DNA of 64,000 nucleotides, from positions 16,002,181-16,066,180 of the forward strand of contig OX421500.1 of assembly GCA_949126835.1 (NCBI GenBank), given 5' to 3'. The position numbers were made by a program, and so were the translations under genes. The DNA is from Anisus vortex. Lineage: Eukaryota; Mollusca; Gastropoda; Planorbidae. The notes under the pieces are model-generated. The model saw nothing but the letters and a program-made list of their open reading frames with translations. It did not search any database and was not told the DNA's origin. Each line of letters begins with the position of its first letter. The first letter of the stretch is position 1. Positions 35,601 to 49,836 of the stretch are shown here, piece after piece.

Positions 35601-38600
35601 ATAAGTCGCGCCGGTGTATAAGTCTCACCCCTAGTTCAAGACTTTTTTTCTTATATGTTGTCATTGACCCGCGCATAAGTCGCACCCTGACTTCCCGGAT
35701 TATACTGCCTTTTAATATCTCAAAAATGCATACCTTTTAAACATAAAAGTTACTAAATATTCACCCTAATTTGGAAACTTTCCTTAAAAATGGTTTCAAT
35801 GGTGCATAAGGCAAACATAATAAAAAAAGGCTCAATTTATTTTAAACAACCGATCAATAGGCCTGCAGACTTTAGTGATATGGGAAAGTAAGGTATCTGT
35901 TTCTCCATGTAAGTCTCTATCCCTACTGAAGTTCATATCCCTATTGTCATACTAAAGTGGGTCAACACACACACAAAATCTTTTGATGTGCGTCATTAGA
36001 CTGAACGTCGCCCAGACTGTGAGGCACTGTATTGATGACGCTTTATAAGTGACCTTATTAACATTAACATTGTTTGTAATGATTTCAAGCGCGACTACGT
36101 GACCGGCAAGAAGCTGTGTTTTTTTTTTAACTCTTACATGCAACAGATGAAAAATAAAACACACTATTTACATTTCACGCGTCGATCCTCCGATCGTAGT
36201 TTTGAAAACATTGCTAAGACATGGCGCAGCGGAATGCTAAACACCGCCTTATAAGTAGGCTATAGCCTATAAGCCTAGGCCTTAGGTTCTTTCCATACTG
36301 TAATTTGCGTTCAATAAGCCTACAAAAAAATGTCACCTTTAAATACGTTTGGGCAATATAAAATCGGTCCAAAAGTTCAAAAGAAAAGGGGGTGGGTGTC
36401 GGAAAAACCTAAAATATTTGTCCATTTCAATTTCTATTATATTTAGATAGCAATATTTACACCAATGAAAGTTTTCTAAATTTAAAATGTAGGCCTACGC
36501 ATATCCTAGTAATTCTACATCACTACTATCAACTATAGGGGTTATGTAGGAAACTTTATGACAGAGAAGTGATGTTTTTCGACCTTTTCAAAAATGGTGT
36601 CGGGTGTATAAGTCGCACCCCTACTTTTTGTCTAAATTTTCGGTAAAAAAAGTGCGACTTATACGCGAGTATATACGGTAATTAAAGTTTTTTTTTTTAA
36701 CTTAGACAACTTGATAGTCATAATGATAACTTGTGGGCTCAACGCAAATAAAAAAGTTTTCTAATATTTATGGACTTAAAGTAAAGCTGCAATATTACAG
36801 GTTTCAGATATAATATAACTTAGACTGTCACAATGTCAGACTTACTTGTAGACCACCATCACCCTGGGGTCCTGGGGCTCCAGGTTCACCTGGACCTCCC
36901 TACATTGAATACAGAGATGTCAAAACTTTCAAAATATTTTAGAAAGAAAATTAAAAAAAAAAAACTAATAAAAAATCATACAAAACCAACAATATCTATT
37001 TATTTTCCTGTTAGATTTTCCAGGTTTTTTAGATTTTTTAAAAATATGTATACACGCATTTATGTATATATTGACACACATAAATACATAGGAAATATAC
37101 ACCTGTATAAAATATAAAATACAGCTGTGAACATTTAACAACAAAATGTATGCATGAAGTCAAATAAAACTTTCATAGCTTTCAACAATAAAAATTAGGT
37201 ATTAATAAAAATATTTTGAGTAGGCTATATGGATACATAATCAAGCTAAAAATAAGAGCTATTTCTTACAACGGGTCCAGAGGGTCCTAGTGCGCCTGGA
37301 ACACCTGGTGCTCCTTTTTCACCTCTGGGTCCAGGTTGGCCAGTTCTGCCTTCTGGTCCAGTTCTGCCTTGATTTCCCTAAGTGAATGTTTACAATTATA
37401 GTCATGCTGCTTAAGACTAACAGGATGGTGACATCATTTAAATTGTCCAAACAGGAATTTACTACTATCCATAATGGAATCCTCACTTGAACATTCTTAT
37501 TGACTTTAATGTTTGATTAATATAATTTACAAGCATATCCTGAATGAATTAATTGTTTGATGGTTGCAGTTTACTAATTCATTTTTTTATTGAGCTCTTC
37601 CCATGCCAATCCACGATATATTATCAATTTGACCAGTTGCGTTTGTGCCAAACCATGATAAATCGCCAATTATGTTTTCATAGCTTATTTAGTTGACTTT
37701 TTATATTATCAAATGAATGACATCTTTGAATCATTGAAATCTGATTTTAAATTAGATCTCATAATATTACTAATAAAGTTGTAACTTTTATTGTAATATT
37801 GTTTTATCTTCTATTTATTATTGTTTTCTGTAAATTTATTTTTATTTGACATAGTAATTACAGGTAGGCATAAACAAATGCTTTTAGAAATTCATGAATA
37901 AATAAGAGCACCATAAAATATTCTAGCTGCCTAAAAATGGCCTGGCACAAACACGGAAACACCTCTGGCACAGAAAGAGTTAATTTACTATCATCAAAAA
38001 TAAATAAATTTTTTCATCAATATAATTTACTATCATCCAGAATAAGTTATTTGTTTGAATGCTGCAATTTACTAATTAATTATTTTTTTTACTATCACTG
38101 AAAAATAAATAATTATTTCATCAATGTAATTCACTGTCATTAAAAATAAATTATTTCCCCAATGTAATTTACTATCATTAAATATGAATTAATTATTTCA
38201 TTAATGTAATTTACTGTCATCAAAAATAAATTATTTCACTATTGTAATTTACAATAATTAAATATGAATTAATTATTTCATCAATGTAATTTACTGTCAT
38301 TAAATATGAATAAATTATTTCATCAATGTAATTTACTATCATCAAAAATACCTGATACATTTCATCAAAGTATGCTTTTATTCTTAATTTAATTAATTGC
38401 TAGATGGGTGTAACTTATTATGATCTTATATAAATAAATATCTCAGAAACAAAAAGAAAGGATTACTTACTACGTCTCCTCTAGCACCCTGAAGTCCTGC
38501 TAGTCCTGGATTTCCTGGTGGGCCTTGTGGGCCTTGTTCTCCAACACTGCCATCTTTTCCATCATTACCCTGAAAAAAAAAAGTCATGACTTTGTACTTC

Positions 38601-41600
38601 TAAAAGGAGACACTGACCCTTTACAATGATTTACAATTTGATTAAAATCCAGGCTTTTTTCCACTTTTTCTGTAACCTATAGGCCAATAAATATTGTATA
38701 ACGTTTTAAGGCTTACAGTAATTGAAATAAATATACTGTTCCATTTATGTCACGATAGTAGGTCATGAAAAAATGAAATGTTAAATAAATACTTACTGGT
38801 GGACCTGGTGGACCAGCTGGACCATCTTTACCACTACTTCCTGGACTTCCCTGCAAGGTTAATAATCAAATATTATTAAAACTGTAGAAAAGTTATAAAA
38901 CATGCATTCACATCAGACACCCCCATTTCCATTTTTGGGGTCATCTATGTATAAAGTCAGTGTTAGGGAATGGTGCAATCTTTTATTGAAATGTAATGAG
39001 AATCAGGGTTGACAACTCAAGTGATAAATGAAGTAAGCACACCAGGGTTGACAACACAGTGATAAATGAAGTAAGCACACCAGGGTTGACAACACAGTGA
39101 TAAATGAAGTAAGCACACCAGGGTTGACAACACAGTGATAAATGAAGTAAGCACACCAGGGTTGACAACACAGTGATAAATGAAGTAAGCACACCAGGGT
39201 TGACAACACAGTGATAAATGAAGTAAGCACACCAGGGTTGACAACACAGTGATAAATGAAGTAAGCACACCAGGGTTGACAACACAGTGATAAATGAAGT
39301 AAGCACACCAGGGTTGACAACACAGTGATAAATGAAGTAAGCACACCAGGGTTGACAACACAGTGATAAATGAAGTAAGCACACCAGGGTTGACAACACA
39401 GTGATAAATGAAGTAAGCACACCAGGGTTGACAACACAGTGATAAATGAAGTAAGCACACCAGGGTTGACAACACAGTGATAAATGAAGTAAGCACACCA
39501 GGGTTGACAACACAGTGTTAAATGAAGTAAGCACACCAGGGTTGACAACACAGGGATAAATGAAGTAAGCACACCAGGGTTGACAACACAGTGATAAATG
39601 AAGTAAGCACACCCAGCAATCCCCCTCCCAGTGGCCTTCTTTGTCAACCCCCCATTCAACTCTGAACCCAGAAGCACTTTCATCACCCATCCATAGACAC
39701 CAAGATGATGACACTCATATGGTGTAGTAGCTAGTAGCTTATGTAGGAGCTAGTTGTTTATGTAGTAGCTAGTAGTTTATGTAGTAGCTAGTAGTTGATG
39801 TAGTAGCTAGTAGTTTATGTAGTAGCTAGTTGTTTATGTAGTAGCTATTAGTTTATGTAGTAGCTAGAAGTTTATGTAGCAGCTAGTAGTTGATGTAATA
39901 GCTAGTAGTTTATGTAGCAGCTAGTAGTTGATGTAATAGCTAGTAGTTAATGTAGTAGCTAGTAGTTTATGTAGCAGCTAGTAGTTGATGTAATGGCTAG
40001 TAGTTAATGTAGTAGCTAGTAGTTGATGTAGTAGTTGGTAGTTTAACTAGTAGCTATAGCTTATATATTTTTTTAGCAGTAACAGTTAGAACAAATCCTT
40101 ACCCGTGGTCCTGTTGCGCCTGCAGGGCCTGGTGGTCCTGCGTTTCCCTGTTCAAAATAAAAATGTTATGTTAAAGATCAGAATGCATACCGATAATTCT
40201 TTGATTTATCAACAATATAAAAGTTTTTAAAATGCCTTTAAATATTTTTTTAAATGCCATAAAAAAAAAAATTAAATGCTGATTAATTTGATTTTTTACT
40301 TGTCATGAAACTTTTCAAATGGCACAAATTCCTATTTTTTCTTCAAAAAAACATAAAACTTATATTTACTTAGATTATTTTATTATAAATTTTAATTAAC
40401 AAGAATATATTGAACCTGACATAAAAAAACAACATTTACACTATGATTTTGATTTCATAGCAAGAAATAAAACTAAAAAACTGAATAGATCATACATTGC
40501 TTCCTGCTGGTCCTCTCTCTCCTGGTTGACCCCTCTCTCCATCTTTGCCGTTGTTGCCTTGAGGGCCTGGGGCACCGGGTGGGCCAGACAAACCAGGTGA
40601 GCCCTATGAAGGTTTTGCAAAAGTTGTATGACAATTATAGGGGAATTTTTTAAAAATTATTTCCCACAACAGAAAACAAAAAAAAAATACCTAAACACCA
40701 CACACACAAAAATACATAAAAAATTTCAGTCAAATCAAGAAGGACTTGACAAATAGTAATACTCCCATTAATAAAATAAATAGTAAAACCAGTAACTTAA
40801 AACCATTTAAAACACTCATAGAAATTGCAGGACTACACTCAAACCATGAATGTGCTTAGGACGCAATAATCTTCTTTATAGAAGGTGCGTCTGTAATGTA
40901 TAAGATAAGATAATAGTCCCCTATGACTAATGATGTACATAAAAATACAAGATAAACACAAGATAAAACAAAGGATTAACCCTGTCATCACATTAAGCCT
41001 ACTAGTGTGGGACAAACATGTCATTTTTTTTCTTGGGGGTGGGAGGTGGGGGGATCTAAATAGTCTAAATATTGGATGCTCTAGAGAAATATACAAATGT
41101 AACAAAAATAAGAATGACTGTGTTTGTGTATATCTTTACTGAGTGATTAACTACAAACTAAAACACAATGACTACAATTGAAAATCAACTCACAGCATCT
41201 CCTTGAGGGCCTTGTAATCCTGGACTGCCTGCCAGACCATTCAATCCCTTTTTAAAAAAAAAGAACATTGTTTTCATTTTTTTAATACAGTCCACAAACT
41301 TAAGTATGTTAAAATGAAAACTACTAAGTCTTCAGTTTGAAATAGCATATTTCTGCTCACTTTAGTATAAAACTTTCATTCAGCCATTTACTAATAAATA
41401 CTAGTAACTAAAAACTATTGTCACTTCATACTCTCTTTCCTTCAGGTCCAGGAAGGCCGGGAAGACCTCTTTCTCCAGTTGGACCAGCGTTTCCTCTGGG
41501 ACCAGCATCTCCTGCAGATCCTGGGCTTCCAGGACGGCCCTAGAAGGGAAAATAATGTATTCATTAAAAAAAAGCAACTAAGGAATCCTTTTTTTTTTTA

Positions 41601-44600
41601 ATTAGCAGCAGGTGGTTTTTATTACTCAGTACCACACATGCAATTTTGTCATTCCATTGTATAAATCAACAATGTGTGGATTTTGTTACTCAGTACCACA
41701 TGTGTAATTCTGTCATCCAATCCTATAAATCAACAATGTGTGGTTTTTATTACTCAGTACCACACGTGTAATTCTGTCATCGCATCGTATAAATCAACAA
41801 TGTGATGTTTTTATTACTCAGTACCACACATGCAATTTTTTCATCCCATCATATAAATCAACAATGTGTGTATTTTGTTACTCAGTAACACGTGTAATTT
41901 TGTCATCCCAACAGCTCTCTAAGAATTGTGTCTTTAACCATTGCACTACTTACATTTTCTCCTTTAGATCCAGGAAGGCCAGGTTCACCTGAATTACCTG
42001 GTGGTCCCTGGGGACCTGCAAATCCTGGTTGACCATTAGGGCCAGCAGGACCCTGCAAGAAAAAAAAATTAACAGTAGAAATCAGCAACAGAAAAAATGT
42101 TTGTTTTTTGTATTAAAAATAATCTCAGCACATTGTTCATGATTATTGAAGACCACGAACCCTGTTTCCTTTGGCACCTGGGGCTCCATCAGTACCTCTA
42201 TCTCCAGGGGGTCCACTAGATCCAGGGGCTCCAGGCTGACCATCAGATCCAGCTGGGCCAGTGGGTCCATTGTCACCAGGAGGTCCATATTGACCAGCAT
42301 CTCCCTGAAAAAAACAACTTTCTGTATTTAGATATTTTCATTAATCACCATCAAATCATTGCATTGGGCATTTGCACACACAAAGACAGAGTTATAGCTC
42401 ATTTATGTCAACAGAGGATGCAAAACACTAGGATGCATACATGTTGAGAAATGATATATGTAGAAATTAATATACCTTCTGTCCTGGAGATCCGGGGAAT
42501 CCAGCATTTCCAGGTGGGCCTGGTGGTCCAGAGGGGCCTTGGCTTCCTGGGCTTCCATCATCTCCTCTTTGTCCCTAATAAGGTTGTTGTTTTTGTTTTT
42601 AAATTAAGTTCATAATTTTTTGTCATGTTAAACAGAATTTTTTCTTGAAATATCAGAATGATTAAACTATGAAATATAAAGTGAGCTAGTTAGCACTCAG
42701 TAAAATATTAAAACATCGGAATAGAAAGCCTGAAATACCTGCAGGCCTGGGCTGCCATCTCGTCCTCTCTCACCGGGGGATCCTCTGGGACCCAACTGAC
42801 CTGGAGCACCAGCGGGTCCAGTGGTGCCACTTCCACCCTGAAAAGAAAATCATTTTTTATGACTCTATCCACCAACATGTATTCTAATGGTAAATTATTT
42901 GAATTAAGTTTACATTGTGTATTGCTGCATTGATTAAGTTTACATTGTTTATTGCTGCATTGATTAAGTTTACATTGTTTATTGCTGCATTGATTAAGTT
43001 TACATTGTTTATTGCTGCATTGATTAAGTTTACATTGTTTATTGCTGCATTGATTAAGTTTACATTGTTTATTGCTGCATTGATTAAGTTTACATTGTTT
43101 ATTGCTGCATTGATTAAGTTTACATTGTTTATTGCTGCATTGATTAAGTTTACATTGCTTATTGCTGCATTGATTAAGTTTACATTGTTTATTGCTGCAT
43201 TGATAAGTTGCTTGGTTAACCAGGAAAGAATCACAATAAGTCCAGCTATCGATGAGCTCTAATAGGCTTTGGAGAGCTTTTACTTTAGAAGGGTCCATTT
43301 TTTATTAGGGCCCATGTCATTAATGATCCTGTGTCTTGATAGGGTCAGTGTCTTAATTAGGTTATGGTTTGATGGTTAACCTGTAAACCTGTGAAGAATT
43401 CGCAATAGGTGCACATGTCTGTGAGCCTTAACTGGGACTTTGGAGCCATTGTCTTAAGAAGGGCCATATCTCAATAGAGCCCATGTCTTGATAGGGCATT
43501 TGTTTTTGTTGGGACAATGTCTTGATAGGGCCAGTGTCTAGATAAGGGCCATGTCAGTATAAGGTTTATGCTCCTAAAAAGCCAAAGTATAGAAGCTGTT
43601 GGAAATCTCCATTGTAATACCAAGACAGTTCAGTCAAAACTGAGGGCTAGCAAGTTTGTGCTTGATGTTTCTTAAGTACCCTCACTGGGGGTCTGATAAT
43701 GGTGGCATAGATATAGAGTTCATATTTAGCCTGAAAGTTTCCACTAGTCTTTTAATAAAGTTTTAATGTTTTCATATCTAAAAAAACGGACCTGTTTAAC
43801 ATTATACCCAATTTTCCCATGGGCACAAATGAGAAGGGTGGGAAGGTCACAATTATTTTCTTAAAAGGGTGTGAGGTAACCCCTACCATGAAGATGATTC
43901 TTATACCTCACAGGAAAATATTGATTTTAAGATAAATAAAACTAACAATTATTATTGTTAAAAATTTATTGCTTGCATATGATGGGAACAAATTATGATA
44001 TTATGAAAGACGAGACCTGAACTACTGTTATTACCTTTTCACCTTGTCTGCCTCTTTCACCTGCTTGTCCTTCACGACCAGGGAAGCCCTGGATTGCAGA
44101 AAATACAAGAAAGAAAAATGTCATAAGATGGTACATGTTACTATTAACATCAGTAAATCCCCTTGCATTTAGTAGTTTCAGTACTTCTTTCTAAACCAGC
44201 ATACATAAAAATATCATAGATGTTTACTGTCATGGTATTATCATTAGTATAATAACTTTCATTTAGCAGTTTCAGTATATACCTCTTACTAAAACAGCAT
44301 TCATAAAAATATCATATTGCTGCTAACATAATATTGTCATCAGCAGAATCACTTTCATTAGGCTATATAAAAGCACCTTTTTAGAACAGCACACATTATA
44401 ATATCATACATGTTGCTATCATAGTAGTATCATCAGTATAAAAAAAAACATTATTTACTTAGTTATTCAGTTACTTCACTTACCCTGTGTCCTTTAGGTC
44501 CGGGCATGCCAGGAATACCAGGTCGTCCACTCTCTCCCTATTCAAAAATAAAACCTGGTTATTTTTTTACTTACTGGTTTAAATATACATTTCTTTAGTC

Positions 44601-47600
44601 TTCTACATACACTTGTAATTAAAAGAAAGAAAAGCAGACGTGGGTTGGCTCTTAAATGTTCGAGCTTTATTTTTTTAAACAGATACTTCTTAACAGTGGC
44701 TTAAAGCAGAAGTTTTTGAGCCTACAAGTAAACACCAATACTCAATAGTACTGTTTAAAAAAGAAATGACATAGAATTAACACTAGAGAAAATCCTTCAA
44801 GAAATAAGAAGCCCTAATGGTGTAAGTGGGCCTTATGTAAGTGTGTATATAGCTTGGTTCTATTTGCCCAACAGCTATGGTGTGACTCCAAGTAAGTGTG
44901 TCTAAAGCTTGATTCACAGATGTGATGGGACTTCACCTCATTTCTTACATAGTTAAGAAATACATAGGCCTATATTTGTTTATAAAAGTGTGTATATGTT
45001 GTTGCTGTTATTTTTGTGTGTTCTGTTTTATATTTAAAAAAGTAAATCACTAACAGCAGGTCCAGGCGGTCCAGCAGATCCAGCATCACCAGGTGCTCCT
45101 TCATCACCCTACAGAATACATCAGGTTACAAAAAACAATATGTTTAAAAAATTGCAATAAACTCTCTCAACATGTTTAGTTAGACAATGGAAACAATTGA
45201 TAAAGTGTAAGGAACTTTTTTTTTGTAAATCTCTTGATGTTTATTAGAGAATTTATTTTCTTCTTTATGAATATAACTTACATCAGGTCCAGGTGGGCCA
45301 GGTGGTCCAGGAAGACCTCTAGAGCCTGGTGATCCCTGCAGTTAAAAAATATGTTGCATGTTTGTTAAAACGATTATAAAACCATTGTTACATTCATCAA
45401 TATGCTTGATTGAAATGTGCTCAATATATTGGTTAAACATAGTTATGTTGCTCTTATAACAAATACATGTAAAAATACATCCCTCAAACTAAATTGTGAG
45501 AGGTTCTTTTTCACTTTTATTTCCATTTCACATTGGCGGATTTACTGTCAAAATTTTAATTATTGGTCCAATATTGGATGATAAAATTTAAAAAATTTAA
45601 TTATTGGTCCAATTTATGTGTTGATGACATTAGTGGCTATTTTCTTTCTTCGCCATGAGCATATATTAGTTCCCATTTTTTGCGGCATATAGGAATGGTT
45701 GCCTGAATTATTCAGAAAAACCAACCCCTTTAGACAAGTAAAGCCCTTATTCAAAATTCAAGACTTAAATCACATCAATTATAGGAAGCAATAATCTTCT
45801 CTGTGTGAGTTTAAATCTATTTCTTAAAAGGAAACATACATTTTATTACATGCACTACTTAATCAGCAAAGATTTATTTATCACTGCACTTTCATCTGAC
45901 TACTTACAGCTGGGCCAGCCTCTCCTGACTCACCGCGGGCTCCTTGGTAACCAGGTTGACCCTAGATGGAGAAAGATAGGAAAAAAAAATGCAGGTAATA
46001 TAGATTTAACATTTCACTCAACAGTTTTGAAAAAAAAAAAGAAACAGTCTATTGCAAAAAAATACTTTACTAGCAAAACTATAACTTACAGGTGAGCCAG
46101 GTGGTCCAGGTGGTCCTCTTGGGCCAGGTGGTCCCTGAAAGTATAAGAAACTAGTCAGATCTGGCAAAGAAACATTCAATAATGAACTAAATTAAGATGA
46201 ATAAGTCAAGTTTTAATGCATAGGATCAGAATAGGCAGCCATCAAACAAACAGCTTTTTTTTTTTAGAGGATATTTATCTGGAAAAGAATAATAATTATT
46301 TCAAACCTAAGAAATAAAGAGACTTCAAGGTAAGCCCAACATGGCTTGAGACTCAAAGAAATAAAGAGACTTCAAGGTAAGCCCAACATGGCTTGAGACT
46401 CAAAGAAATAAAGAGACTTCAAGGTAAGCCCAACATGGCTTGAGACTCAAAGAAATAAAGAGACTTCAAGGTAAGCCCTACATGGCTTGAGACTCAAAGA
46501 AATAAAGAGACTTCAAGGTAAGCCCAACATGGCTTGAGACTCAAAGAAATAAAGAGACTTCAAGGTAAGCCCAACATGGCTTGAGACTCAAAGAAATAAA
46601 AAGACTTCAAGGTAAGCTCTACATGGCTTGAGACTCAAAGAAATAAAGAGACTTCAAGGTAAGCCCAACATGGCTTGAGACTCAAAGAAATAAAGAGACT
46701 TCAAGGTAAGCCCAACATGGCTTGAGACTCAAAGATCACTATTGCTCATGTATGTGTTTACAGTTCATTAACTTATTGCAAAGCATTTTATTCCATGACA
46801 TTAACTTTGAGACGATCCAAAACTTACGGCAGCATAGAATCCGTTTGATGGGGAATATGCAGGTCCTGCCTTATCTCCACTGTTTATAGCTTGTTGATTT
46901 TGTACGTCAGACTAGCAACAGATAAAATTATATGTCTTATAACTCTTATGAAGCATTAATGTGTAGAAACGATACTTTGAAAAACCAAAATTGTATTATC
47001 TTATCTTTGAAAAAAAAATACAATTTTTTAAACAAGAAAAAAAATAATAATTTATAAGTATAAAAATAAATGAACAAAAATTAAAATGAAAACCCATTTG
47101 TATTGCTTTATTGCCCAATGTGAAAGTCTTAAAGAGTAAATATTTTGTCTAACCCTTAAAAATATTTATTAGCTAAAGACCAAATATATAAACAGAATTT
47201 CTTAAGTATTTATATTATTTTGCATCTGCCTACTGCTGGTAATAAAACGAATTCATTTTTTTTTTTTTCATTTGCATTTATTGAAGTTTAAAAATGTTAC
47301 TTTATGAAAATTTGGTTTGGAAGTAGAGAATCAACCAAGAATGTTTGCCTTTTTTTTTGGTAAAGCTAGACCCAAGTCAGACTAGTCTACTAATAAAGTC
47401 TTCTATGTGGGCTTGACATTGTGTGTCAATTATGATCTTCCATTTTTCCTCTTTGTTCTTTAACATTGTCTCTACAATTTCTTGTAGGAACTGTCTATAT
47501 GAGTCTTATTATAGATAGCTAGCTGTCCAAGTGTCACTTTCTATAGTAATAACCAATATATTTTATATATCCACACACACAAAAATCCCTTTTGATTTGC

Positions 47601-49168
47601 AAACACTGGAACATTCTAAATCAAAAACGGCAAAAATTAAGCTTATTTTTAAATTATTTTTTATATCTAAATTAGCCTAAATAGTATCTAACCTAACCAA
47701 GATTTTGGAACATATTATTATTATTAATAACTGTCTGAAAGTCTGAAAGAGCCTAAACGTTTTAGTTTAAAGTTCACATTCACACTTACCACCCTTGATT
47801 CTTGTCCGGTCTCTCTGGCAACTTCATTGATAGCTGATGAAATAGAATATCATTTTACATTATCTAGCCTACAAGTTATACAACTGTTATCTTTATGCCT
47901 ACACTTTACGTTACCTAAAACTAAAACAAGTCTTTGTCATTTGTCTTTGTTTCTTACACTTAAACTTACAGTACTCAGTAGTGAAGTGACAGTATACTGA
48001 TACTGTAGTATTATTAGTAATATTAGTATATAAAATACAGTCTTTATTAGCCATTAAAAATTAAGAAGTAAAATGCTTTAAGGATTTTAATCTATCGATA
48101 TAATCAACATCCACAGTACTTTAGTGAAAGGTGCAGCAAAGCAATACTTAATAACGGTGCAGTAACATTTAAAAACATTTATTGATGTGAATGAACATTT
48201 GTAAACATTTATGTCCATTTAAAAAGAAAAGCACTTTTATCAATGACACTGATCTATATACGGCTATAGATCAGAGTGATGGATCATTTAATGGTGTAAG
48301 TGGTTATTTACAAATAACAAATAGTAAAGAGCTTGTATTATTTAGTTATCTTTATAGATATAGATACTATAACTAGTTAGCGCACATTCTAAAAATCTGC
48401 ATTAATGTACATGAACATGAAATTAAGAAGGGGCACATGTTTATCTTATAAATATCAGTAGAGCGCATTGAGACATTAGCATTAGCTTATTAGCATTGGT
48501 TCGTGGATCAGTGTGACAGTGCTGGGTATTTAATACAAATTGGAGTCAGTTCATTAGTATATTAATATTACAATTTGGCTTTATAACTTCATGGTGAAGA
48601 CAAATATTTTTGTGCAATTAATGAAAGAATATAAAGCTGTAAACTATATTTATTTATTAGAGCAATGCAACGATTTAAGTATCATTTAAGTATTAAGCCT
48701 TGGAGTTGCGCGCCGCATTCAGCTCTTAACGTCTATTTAACACAAAATTTGCAAAACTTAAGATTATATTAATATATTATTGGTGTTTGGGGACATACTG
48801 ATAGTTGAGTAGTCGGTAGAGGTGTTCAAGTTATATTTCATTTCGATGTTTTACATTTTTTTAAAACACACAATTTTCAATTCACAAAGTTTATTTAAAA
48901 TGTAAGAGTAGATAAAATAGCCTATAAGTATGTGTGTAAATTGGTGTATTTTTGGAAGGGGGGATGTAAATTGATAATGTCATGTAGAAAGAAGAAAGGA
49001 TTGAGCTATATGATTGGATAGTTGTAATCTTAAAGTCAGTAGTAGGCCTAACTATAATTTTTCTTTATATTTTGAGTTTAGGGCTACGTAATATGTTCAT
49101 GATTCTATAAGATAAGAGTGCTAGAAAGGATATATTGTAATAATAAGTGTGAATAATATATATATAGG

Positions 49169-49263
<95 letters not shown>

Positions 49264-49805
49264 TATATAGGCTTATAGACAGAGAGAATAGAGATATATA
49301 GATATAGATCTGTGATAGATAGACAGGCAGATAGATAGATAGATAGGTAGGTAGGTAAATAGGTAGATAAATAGATAGATAGATCGTATATTGTTATTGA
49401 TCATACATTTACACACGAACCTATCTGAACAAATATGTATTTAAAAAAAATAATAACACGCAGGTGCTGTGGGCAAGGCAGTGAGCTACATACAGTGGGC
49501 AGCGGACGAGCAAGTGAGCAAATGTACCTTGCGGGCAGCGAGTACAGCACTCCCCCTCCACCTTGAACGGTTCGGAGCCATCGGGGCACACGGCAACCTC
49601 CTTGCATTCCAAGTTCTCGCACTTGATCTCGCCTCGCGTGCACCGGCATTTGTAGCAGGGGTCCTCACTATAGGGGAAGAACGCCTCCCCGTCTTTAACG
49701 ACTGCTTTGGTCACCGGGTCCGTACACTGACTGGTTCGTGCTTCATGGAAGGGAAATATAGTTGTTTGGGAAAATTTCACCAGTTTATCTAACCCTCCCC
49801 ACCCC

Positions 49806-49836
<31 letters not shown>

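Noticed and set aside
39003..39714. Frames of 227-243 codons on the minus strand
   Set aside because: 38-bp tandem repeat with no stops in any minus frame; no domain, and located in a collagen intron.
42708..43298. 196-codon Cys/Asn/Lys-rich frame
   Set aside because: 30-bp minisatellite read through into an out-of-frame shadow of the helix exon 42739-42837.
49421..49834. 137-codon frame starting with an RERE run ahead of the vWC domain
   Set aside because: The N-terminal part is translated GA repeat and intron. The signal exon at 53539-53596 joins in phase to the acceptor at 49740, giving a proper secreted protein.
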